Part shown: positions 47,508-53,883 of the stretch, piece after piece | Layout of the letters: each line of letters opens with the position of its first letter | Position numbering within the stretch: the stretch's first letter is position 1 | Origin: Hydrogenophaga sp. | GTDB taxonomy: Bacteria; Pseudomonadota; Gammaproteobacteria; Burkholderiales; Burkholderiaceae_C | Direction: 5' to 3' | Assembly (NCBI RefSeq): GCF_014773545.1 | Contig: NZ_SDDV01000013.1 | Span: forward strand, 1 to 53,883 | DNA: 53,883 bases | Translations under genes and position numbers: made by a program | The notes under the pieces: generated by a model | Told to the model about the DNA's origin: nothing | What the model saw: only the letters and a program-made list of their open reading frames with translations | Databases searched by the model: none

Positions 47508-48893
47508 ATGTCTGTCAACGACGACTGGCGCCGCCGCAGCCTGGCCGCCGTGTGGCACCCCTGCACCCAGATGAAGCTGCACGAGCCGCAGGGTGCGGCG
47601 CTGCCGCTGATTCCGGTGGCGCGGGCCGAGGGCGTGTGGCTGCACGACCACGAAGGCAACCGTTACCTCGACGCGATCAGCTCGTGGTGGGTCAACCTGT
47701 TCGGCCACAACCACCCCGCGATCCGCGCCGCGCTCATTGACCAGCTCCACACGCTGGACCACGTGATGCTGGCCGGTTTCACCCACGCGCCGGTGGTTGA
47801 ACTCTCGGAGCGGCTGGGCGCGCTCACCGGCCTGGGCCACGCCTTCTACGGCAGCGACGGCGCCAGCGCCACCGAGATTGCGCTGAAGATGAGCGCGCAC
47901 CACTGGCGCAACGCCGGGCGTGGCGGCAAGAACCGTTTTGTCGGCGTGGCCGGCGGCTACCACGGCGAGACCGTGGGCGCGCTGGCGGTCACCGACATTC
48001 CCTTGTTCCGCGAAGCCTACGCGCCGCTGCTGCGCCTGGCCGCCACCGTGCCCAGCCCGGACGCGCGGCAGGCCGCGCCCGGTGAAACCCCGGCCGGCGT
48101 GGCCGAGCGGGCCGCCACCGCCCTGGGCGACTGGCTGGCCGAGCACGCGCATGAAACCGCCGCCGTGATCATCGAGCCGCTGATCCAGTGCGCCGCCGGC
48201 ATGGCCATGCACGACCCGCTGTACCTGCGGCGCGCGCGCGAACTCTGCGACCGGCACCAGGTGCACCTGGTGCTGGACGAAATCGCGGTCGGCTTCGGCC
48301 GCACCGGCACCCTGTTTGCGCACCAGCAGGCGGGCATCCGCCCCGACTTTCTGTGCCTCTCCAAAGGCCTGACCGGCGGCACGCTGCCGCTGTCGGTGGT
48401 GCTCAGCACCGACGCGGTGTTTGCGGCGTTTTACGACGACGCGGTGGCGCGTGGCTTTTTGCATTCGCACAGCTACACCGGCAACCCGCTGGCCTGCCGC
48501 GCCGCGCTGGCCACGCTGGACCTGTTTGAGCAGACCGACGCGCTGCGCCAGAACGCAGCCAGCAGCGCGCGGCTGGCCGCGCAGTTCGCGCCGCTCTCGG
48601 CCCACCCCCGCGTGCGCCACGCGCGCCAGTGCGGCATGGTGTTCGCGTGGGACGTGGCGAGCAGCCTGCCCGACTTCGCCCGCCGCTGCGCCCGCCACGC
48701 GCTGGCGCAGGGGCTGCTGCTGCGCCCCATCGGCCACACGCTGTACGCCATGCCGCCGTATGTGATCGACGAGGCCGAGGGCGAGCTGCTGGCCCGGGGC
48801 GCGCTGGCCGCCCTGCAAGCCACGCTGGACGAAGAAGTCGCTGCCGGGGCCGGGCGCGAACCCACCCACCAAGGAGTCATGGATGCCGTTTAA
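47508..48893 (+). CDS. bioA: Adenosylmethionine-8-amino-7-oxononanoate aminotransferase
   Basis: 461 residues, PLP fold type I class III. VWHPCTQMKLHE near the start, SSWWVNLFGHNHP, FYGSDGASATEIALKM, LDEIAVGFGRTG and the PLP lysine in LCLSKGLTGGTLPLS are all BioA features. It converts KAPA to DAPA using S-adenosylmethionine as amino donor. It lies 12 bp after panD and overlaps bioD by 11 bp. Confidence 0.95.
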   Translation: MSVNDDWRRRSLAAVWHPCTQMKLHEPQGAALPLIPVARAEGVWLHDHEGNRYLDAISSWWVNLFGHNHPAIRAALIDQLHTLDHVMLAGFTHAPVVELSERLGALTGLGHAFYGSDGASATEIALKMSAHHWRNAGRGGKNRFVGVAGGYHGETVGALAVTDIPLFREAYAPLLRLAATVPSPDARQAAPGETPAGVAERAATALGDWLAEHAHETAAVIIEPLIQCAAGMAMHDPLYLRRARELCDRHQVHLVLDEIAVGFGRTGTLFAHQQAGIRPDFLCLSKGLTGGTLPLSVVLSTDAVFAAFYDDAVARGFLHSHSYTGNPLACRAALATLDLFEQTDALRQNAASSARLAAQFAPLSAHPRVRHARQCGMVFAWDVASSLPDFARRCARHALAQGLLLRPIGHTLYAMPPYVIDEAEGELLARGALAALQATLDEEVAAGAGREPTHQGVMDAV

Positions 48894-49593
48894 CACTGTT
48901 TTCGTCACCGGAACCGACACCGGCGTGGGCAAGACCCTGGTCAGCGCGGCCTTGCTGCACACGCTGGCGCGGCAGCACCGCCGGGTGGTCGGCATGAAGC
49001 CGGTGGCGGCGGGCCTGATCGAACACCAGGGGGGTTGGGTCAGCGAAGACCTGCTGGCCCTGCGCGCCGCCTCCACCGTGGCGGTGCCGTCTGCGCTGGA
49101 CAACCCGGTGGCGCTGCCCGACCCGGTATCGCCGCACCTGGCGGCGGCGCGCGCCGGGCGCCCGGTGGACGTGGCCGAGCTGCTGGCCGCCTACCGCCAT
49201 TTGCAAGGGCTGGCCGATGCGGTGGTGGTCGAGGGCGCGGGCGGCTGGCGGGTGCCGCTGAACGCGCATGAAACCCTGGCCGATCTGGCGCGCGCCATCG
49301 GCGCGCCGGTGCTGCTGGTGGTCGGTCTGCGGCTGGGTTGCCTGAACCACGCGCTGCTGAGCGCCGAGGCGATCCGCGCCGACGGCCTGCACCTGGCCGG
49401 CTGGGTGGCCAACACCCTGGACCCGGCCATGCTGTGCCGCGACGAAAACATCGACACGCTGCGCCAGCGCCTGGGCGCGCCGCTGCTGGGCGTCGTGCCC
49501 TGGCAGCCGCAAGGGCCCGATGCGCGCGCGGTGCGGCTGGAACTGCCCAGCGCCTGGAAACACGAAAAGGAAGGCCATGAGCTGGCTGAATGA
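48883..49593 (+). CDS. bioD: Dethiobiotin synthetase
   Basis: 236 residues. The P-loop is [26 protein letters not shown] and [14 protein letters not shown] supply the substrate- and Mg-binding parts. It closes the ureido ring of DAPA with CO2 and ATP. It overlaps bioA upstream by 11 bp and bioF downstream by 17 bp, so the three are translationally coupled. Confidence 0.94.
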   Translation: MPFNTVFVTGTDTGVGKTLVSAALLHTLARQHRRVVGMKPVAAGLIEHQGGWVSEDLLALRAASTVAVPSALDNPVALPDPVSPHLAAARAGRPVDVAELLAAYRHLQGLADAVVVEGAGGWRVPLNAHETLADLARAIGAPVLLVVGLRLGCLNHALLSAEAIRADGLHLAGWVANTLDPAMLCRDENIDTLRQRLGAPLLGVVPWQPQGPDARAVRLELPSAWKHEKEGHELAE

Positions 49594-50821
49594 ATTTGAC
49601 GACCGACTGGCCGCGCTGGACGCGCAGTCGCTGCGCCGCGTGCGCCGCGCGGTGCTGCCCGAGCCGGGCGCCCGCCTGAGCGTGGACGGCGTGTCGCTGC
49701 TGGCCTTTTGCAGCAACGACTACCTGGGCCTGGCGCAAGACCCGCTGCTGCGCCAGGCGGTGCACACCGCCGTGGACCGCTACGGCGTGGGCTCCGGGGC
49801 CTCGCCCATGGTGAGCGGCCACAGCGTGGCCAACGCGGCGCTGGAAGGCGAGCTGGCACAGGCCGTGGGCCTGCCGCGCGCGCTGTATTTTTATGCCGGT
49901 TACGCCACCAACGCCAGCATCGTGCCGGCCCTGGTGGGCGAGGGCGACGCGCTGTTCTCTGACGCGCTGAACCACGCCTGCCTGATCGACGGCGCCCGCC
50001 TGTCCAAGGCCACGGTGCACCGCTATGCCCATGGCGATCTGGCCCGGCTCGACGCGCTGCTGGCGGCCAGCCCGGCGCGGCGCAAGCTGGTGATCAGCGA
50101 CGCCGTGTTCAGCATGGACGGCGACGTGGCCGACATCGCCGGGCTGCACGCGCTGTGCGAGCGGCACGACGCGCTGCTGCTGCTGGACGACGCGCACGGC
50201 TTTGGCGTGCTGGGGCCGCAGGGCCGGGGCGCGCTGGCCGCCGCCGGGCTGAGCGGGCCGGGCGCTTCGCCGCGCGTGCTGTACATGGCCACGCTGGGCA
50301 AGGCGCTGGGCGTGGCCGGTGCCTTTGTGGCCGGGCCCGAGCGGCTGGTCGAGTGGCTGCTGCAAAAGACGCGCAGCTACACCTACGCCACCGCCGCGCC
50401 CGCCCTGCTGGCCGAGGCGGTGCGCGCCGGTCTGCGCTGTGTGCTCGGCACCGAGGGCGAACGCCGGCGCCAGCACCTGCGCGCCCTGGTGGCCCAACTG
50501 CGCGCCGGCCTCGCGCCCGGTGCCCACGCGGCGCTGGACGCCGCCGGCTGGGCCCTGCTGCCCTCGGACACCGCGATCCAGCCGCTGCTGATCGGCGACA
50601 ACGCCGCCGCGCTGGATGTGATGCAGCGCCTGCGCGAACAGGGCCTGTGGGTGCCCGCCATCCGCCCGCCCACCGTGCCGCTGGGCACGGCCCGCTTGCG
50701 CATCGCCTTGTCGGCCGCCCACCAGGCCGACGATGTGGAGCTGTTGCTGAGCGCGCTGCGCCACGCGGCTGCCGGGCGCGCCCAGGCGCTGGCTGCGGCA
50801 CCGCAGGGCGTCCACGCATGA
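49577..50821 (+). CDS. bioF: 8-Amino-7-oxononanoate synthase
   Basis: 414 residues, alpha-oxoamine synthase family. [54 protein letters not shown] and the PLP lysine in [16 protein letters not shown] are diagnostic. It condenses pimeloyl-ACP (or -CoA) with alanine. bioC and bioH, which make pimeloyl-ACP, are not in the window. The ATG at 49577 has AAGGAAGG ahead and lies within the end of bioD. Confidence 0.95.
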   Translation: MSWLNEFDDRLAALDAQSLRRVRRAVLPEPGARLSVDGVSLLAFCSNDYLGLAQDPLLRQAVHTAVDRYGVGSGASPMVSGHSVANAALEGELAQAVGLPRALYFYAGYATNASIVPALVGEGDALFSDALNHACLIDGARLSKATVHRYAHGDLARLDALLAASPARRKLVISDAVFSMDGDVADIAGLHALCERHDALLLLDDAHGFGVLGPQGRGALAAAGLSGPGASPRVLYMATLGKALGVAGAFVAGPERLVEWLLQKTRSYTYATAAPALLAEAVRAGLRCVLGTEGERRRQHLRALVAQLRAGLAPGAHAALDAAGWALLPSDTAIQPLLIGDNAAALDVMQRLREQGLWVPAIRPPTVPLGTARLRIALSAAHQADDVELLLSALRHAAAGRAQALAAAPQGVHA

Positions 50822-50843
50822 GTGCAGCGCGGGGCGGCGTCCG

Positions 50844-51830
50844 GTGATCGACGCTCTGGCGCTGCCCGACCTGCCGCCGCTGGCGGTCGGTGCGCTGGCG
50901 GTGCTGGTGGCCCTGGGGGTGGACCGCGCCTGGGGCGAGCCGCCCGCGCGCTGGCACCCGGTGGTGGCGATGGGCGCGTACCTGGGCTGGGCCGGGCAGC
51001 GCGTGGCGCCGCCGATGGGCGAACCCGCCCCGCCGGCTGGGAAGCTGTTCGCGCGCGGTGCGCTGGCCTGGCTGTTCGGGGCTGTTGTGGTGGTGGCCAT
51101 CGCTTTCGGTCTGGCGGCGCTCCTGGCCGAGGTCTCGCCGTGCTGGCAGGCGCTGGCGCTGGGCCTGCTGCTCAAGCCGCTGCTGGCCTGGCGCATGCTG
51201 CAGGGCGAGGTGCGGGCGGTGGAAGCGGCGCTGGGCGAATCGCTGGCCGCCGGGCGGGCGCGGCTGGCCTGGCTGGTGAGCCGCGACGTGAGCGCGCTGG
51301 ACGAGGCGCAGGTGCGCGAGGGCGCGATCGAAACCCTGGCCGAAAACCTCAACGACTCGGTGCTGGCGCCGCTGTTCTGGTTCGCCGTGGCCGGCCTGCC
51401 GGGCGCCGCGCTGTACCGCTTTGCCAACACCGCCGACGCCATGTGGGGCTACCGGGGCGAGCACCAGGGCCGCGACTGGACCTGGGCCGGCCGGTGGGCC
51501 GCGCGGGCCGACGACGTGCTGTCGTGGCTGCCCGCGCGCCTGACCGCTGCCTTGCTCGGTGTGCTGGGCGCTGCAGGCCGCTGGCGCGAGCTGTACACCC
51601 AAGCGGGCCGCACGCCCTCGCCCAACAGCGGCTGGCCCATGGCCGCCATGGCGCTGGCGCTGGACGTGCGCCTGGCCAAGCCCGGCGTCTACACACTGCA
51701 CCCGAGCGGGCGCTGCCCGCAGACGGCCGACACCGCGATGGCCTTGCTTTTGTCCGGTCGCGTGGTCGGCGCGCTGGCGCTGCTGGCCGGCGCGGTGTTG
51801 CTCTTCATCGTCGCAAAGGCATGGTCATGA
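50844..51830 (+). CDS. cbiB: Adenosylcobinamide-phosphate synthase (CbiB/CobD)
   Basis: 328 residues, integral membrane with about five helices. VDRAWGEPPARWHPVVAMG at the start, REGAIETLAENLNDSVLAPLFWFAVAGLPGAALYRFANTADAMWGY and AGRTPSPNSGWPMAAMA are CbiB signatures. It attaches the aminopropanol(phosphate) arm to adenosylcobyric acid. The GTG at 50844 is used; bioF ends 22 bp before. It resumes the cobalamin part of the block after the biotin genes. Confidence 0.93.
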   Translation: MIDALALPDLPPLAVGALAVLVALGVDRAWGEPPARWHPVVAMGAYLGWAGQRVAPPMGEPAPPAGKLFARGALAWLFGAVVVVAIAFGLAALLAEVSPCWQALALGLLLKPLLAWRMLQGEVRAVEAALGESLAAGRARLAWLVSRDVSALDEAQVREGAIETLAENLNDSVLAPLFWFAVAGLPGAALYRFANTADAMWGYRGEHQGRDWTWAGRWAARADDVLSWLPARLTAALLGVLGAAGRWRELYTQAGRTPSPNSGWPMAAMALALDVRLAKPGVYTLHPSGRCPQTADTAMALLLSGRVVGALALLAGAVLLFIVAKAWS

Positions 51831-52798
51831 ACCGCACCCACGGTGGCCCCGATGCCCTGGGCGTGCCGCGCTGGGACTTCTCCACCAACGCCAACGCCTG
51901 CGGGCCCTGCCCCACCGCCTTGGCCGCTGTGCAGCAGGCCGACGCGCAGCACTACCCCGACCCGACCTACACCGCCTTGTGCGCCGCGCTCGCTGCGTTC
52001 CATGGCGTGGCGGCGCAGCGCATCGTGCCCGCGGGCAGCGCCAGCGAATTCATCGTGCGCATCACAGCCGCCGTGGCGCACTCGGGTGGGCGGCAGGTCT
52101 GGCTGCCCGCGCTGGCCTATGGCGATTACGCCCAGGCCGCGCAGGTCTGGGGTCTGCAGCGGGTAAGCGAGCCCGCCCAGGCCGACCTGCTCTGGCTGTG
52201 CGAACCGTCCAGCCCGCTGGGCAGCGCTGAGATCATGGCGAATGCAGTGGCAGGACAGGGCGGTGTGGTGGTGCTGGACCGCGCCTACGAACCGCTGCGC
52301 CTGAACGGGGAATGCAGCCTGAGCGCCGATGCGCTGGACCGCGTCTGGCAGCTCTGGTCGCCCAACAAGGCGCTGGGTTTGACGGGCGTGCGCGGCGCGT
52401 ATGCGATTGCGCCCTTGCACGGTCTGGCCCTGGCGCACACGCTGAAGCAGAGGGCGCCCTCGTGGCCGCTGGGCGCGCACGCGGTGGCGATGCTCACGGC
52501 CTGGGTGCAGACCGATACGCAGCGCTGGCTGGCGCAAAGCCGCGCGCAACTGGCCGCATGGAAGCTCGCTCAGGAGGAGATGCTGGAACAGACCGGCTGG
52601 GCCTGCCTGCCAAGCGAGGCCAACTACTTCTGCGCCCGCGCGCCGCACCCGCTGGACCTGCCCGCGCTGCGTGCGCAAGGCATCAAATTGCGCGACACCG
52701 AGTCGCTGGGCCTGCCGGGGCACTGGCGCCTGGGCGTGCTGCCGCCCGATGCCCAGCAGGCCCTCAAGGGCGCGTTGGCGGCGACTGAAAATGAGTAG
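51827..52798 (+). CDS. cobC: Threonine-phosphate decarboxylase (CobC-type aminotransferase fold)
   Basis: 323 residues, PLP class I/II fold. WDFSTNANACGPCPTALAAVQQADAQHYPDPTYTALCAALAAFHG, CEPSSPLGS and the PLP lysine in LWSPNKALGLTGVRGAYA are present. It makes aminopropanol phosphate from threonine phosphate, the substrate of CbiB, whose stop overlaps this ATG by 4 bp. An in-frame ATG at 51821 is an alternative. An IS481-type element begins 7 bp after the stop, so any further cob genes on this transcript were cut off or displaced. Confidence 0.9.
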   Translation: MNRTHGGPDALGVPRWDFSTNANACGPCPTALAAVQQADAQHYPDPTYTALCAALAAFHGVAAQRIVPAGSASEFIVRITAAVAHSGGRQVWLPALAYGDYAQAAQVWGLQRVSEPAQADLLWLCEPSSPLGSAEIMANAVAGQGGVVVLDRAYEPLRLNGECSLSADALDRVWQLWSPNKALGLTGVRGAYAIAPLHGLALAHTLKQRAPSWPLGAHAVAMLTAWVQTDTQRWLAQSRAQLAAWKLAQEEMLEQTGWACLPSEANYFCARAPHPLDLPALRAQGIKLRDTESLGLPGHWRLGVLPPDAQQALKGALAATENE

Positions 52799-52805
52799 GG
52801 TTAGC

Positions 52806-53882
52806 TGTCGCATCCCGGATGATTGCATAGACTCCAAGCGGTATCCGTTGTTCATGGCGCGAGCAGCCATGAGAGAGCTGGTACAAAGCCTTATGCAACC
52901 TGCGGGAGACCTTCCATGATGATTGCCTTGCACAAAAATGCGCGCACCACACCGGCCATCCGTGCCGAGATTGCCGCGAGCACCGCCAGTGCCGCCAGCC
53001 TGGCCCAGCGCTTTGGCATCACCGAGGCCACCGTCTACAAGTGGAAGAAGCGCACCAGCTTCCAAGACTGCTCGCACACGGCGCACCGCCTGCAGACCAC
53101 CCTCACGCCCGCCCAGGAGCGCGTGGTCGTGGAGTTGCGCCGCACGCTGTTGCTGCCGCTTGATGACCTGTTGGCTGTCACTCGCGAGTTCATCTGTGCC
53201 CAGGCCACCCGCTCCGGGCTGGATCGCTGCCTGCGCCGCCATGGACTGGGTAAGCTTCAGGCGCTCAAGCCGGCCGCACCGCGTGAGCCCCACAAGAGCT
53301 TCAAGCGCTACGAGCCGGGCTACCTGCACATGGACGTGAAATACCTGCCGCAGATGGCCGATGAGACGCAGCGGCGCTACTTGTTTGTGGCGATTGACCG
53401 CGCCACGCGTTGGGTGTTCGTGGCGATCAAGAAGAACAAGACAGCGGCCAGCGCAAAGGCCTTTCTCAGCGCCCTGCACAAGGCCTGCCCGATCAGGATT
53501 CAGAAGCTGCTGACCGACAACGGCAAGGAGTTCACCGACCGGCTCTTTGCAAGCCGTGAGCGCCAGCCCACGGGCCAGCACGAGTTTGATCAGCTGTGCC
53601 AGACCTTGGGCATTGAACACCGACTGACCAAACCCAGGACACCCAGAACCAATGGCATGGTCGAGCGTTTCAATGGGCGCATTGCCGATGTGCTCAGGAC
53701 GCACCGCTTTCACAGTGGCCAGGATCTGGAGCAGACCCTCATACGTTACGTGGCCTTGTACAACCATCAATTACCTCAGTCGGCTTTGAAAAGCAAAACG
53801 CCGATGCAGGCCATGAAAGACTGGTATGCTTCTCATCCTGATTTGTTTCTCAAGCGTCCTTATGATCGTCCGGGATGCGACA
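52806..53882 (+). mobile_element. IS481-family insertion sequence, apparently complete
   Basis: The left end reads TGTCGCATCCCGGATGAT (52806-52823); the right end, read on the minus strand from 53882, reads TGTCGCATCCCGGACGAT. These 18-bp terminal repeats differ at one position and start with TGT, as in IS481. Length is 1077 bp with one transposase gene between. The right flank is one base long, so a target duplication cannot be checked. It is inserted between cobC and whatever followed. Confidence 0.85.
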
Positions 53883-53883
53883 G
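52916..53883 (+). CDS. IS481-family transposase, open at the window edge
   Basis: At least 322 residues. The N-terminus has an HTH of the type TASAASLAQRFGITEATVYKWKKR. The integrase core shows the DDE triad in YLHMDVKYLPQM, LLTDNGKEFTDRLF and PRTNGMVERFNGRI, plus YLFVAIDRATRWVF. No stop codon occurs before the window ends: the frame reads through the right terminal repeat (RPYDRPGCD), so its stop lies in or just beyond the element's edge. The ATG at 52916 or 52919 is the start, with GGGAGA ahead. Confidence 0.88.
   Translation, partial: MMIALHKNARTTPAIRAEIAASTASAASLAQRFGITEATVYKWKKRTSFQDCSHTAHRLQTTLTPAQERVVVELRRTLLLPLDDLLAVTREFICAQATRSGLDRCLRRHGLGKLQALKPAAPREPHKSFKRYEPGYLHMDVKYLPQMADETQRRYLFVAIDRATRWVFVAIKKNKTAASAKAFLSALHKACPIRIQKLLTDNGKEFTDRLFASRERQPTGQHEFDQLCQTLGIEHRLTKPRTPRTNGMVERFNGRIADVLRTHRFHSGQDLEQTLIRYVALYNHQLPQSALKSKTPMQAMKDWYASHPDLFLKRPYDRPGCD

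Noticed and set aside
46965-49103. Very long minus-strand frame opposite bioB-panD-bioA-bioD
   Set aside because: Antisense to four recognised genes with Gln/Arg/His-rich shadow composition.
52923-53339. Pro/Arg/Ser-rich frame inside the IS element
   Set aside because: It is the out-of-frame shadow of the DDE transposase, whose true frame stays open to the window edge.
51689-53770. 693-codon minus-strand frame across cbiB, cobC and the IS element
   Set aside because: It crosses three unrelated units in antisense and matches nothing; a shadow of high GC content.

Overview
The window reads as chromosomal DNA of a high-GC betaproteobacterium, most likely order Burkholderiales and near Comamonadaceae (Rhodoferax/Polaromonas-like). 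The reasons are the gene families and their neighbourhoods: nadE next to a P-II gene, ilvBHC, a cysteine-type intracellular PHB depolymerase, a short RnfB-like ferredoxin protein, FolE2 behind xseB-ispA-dxs, and zapA followed by 6S RNA. This placement is inference from gene content, not from a marker gene.

Layout. 1-180: right end of an IS200/IS605-type element (TnpB C-terminus plus end hairpin), then a 174-bp palindromic repeat. 571-2789: nfeD-slipin membrane pair. 2831-7231: GNAT/FemAB-like protein, NAD+ synthetase, P-II protein, diacylglycerol kinase, RDD protein. 7505-11084: ilvB-ilvH-ilvC. 11326-13568: PHB depolymerase and RnfB-like protein. 13579-18314 (minus): lptF-lptG-cbiX-cysB-aminotransferase, five tightly packed genes. 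18340-20299: pepA-holC. 20347-21034: brnTA toxin-antitoxin cassette between perfect 41-bp direct repeats. 21331-23764: a TadA fused to a degenerate haloalkane-dehalogenase-like domain, then LD-carboxypeptidase. 23776-28839 (minus): pdxH, a large PAS/GAF histidine kinase, a decayed EamA transporter fragment, dispersed repeats and a Rieske oxygenase. 29101-33480: xseB-ispA-dxs-folE2-dut. 33485-33652: a MITE that supplies the stop codon of a SlyD-like isomerase. 34209-38021: RoxA-type oxygenase, an unknown protein, SWIB protein, RraA, TauE/SafE permease. 38097-38971 (minus): 6S RNA, zapA and a small coiled-coil protein.

The right third is one continuous block. A cobalamin riboswitch (39011-39230) precedes 14 same-strand genes that overlap or are separated by at most 75 nt: btuB, a signal-less cobalamin-binding protein, cobU, btuF, btuC, btuD, cobO, bioB, panD, bioA, bioD, bioF, cbiB and cobC. 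It joins B12 uptake and nucleotide-loop salvage to biotin synthesis and beta-alanine (pantothenate) supply, apparently on one B12-regulated transcript. An IS481-family element (52806-53882) sits 7 bp after cobC and ends the window.

Most interesting points: the riboswitch-led B12/biotin/pantothenate super-operon; the TadA fusion whose hydrolase domain has lost its nucleophile and catalytic His; the repeat-bounded brnTA cassette whose left repeat seems to supply the -35 box; and two palindromic repeats about 33 kb apart that share an internal core. No CRISPR array, tRNA or rRNA was seen.
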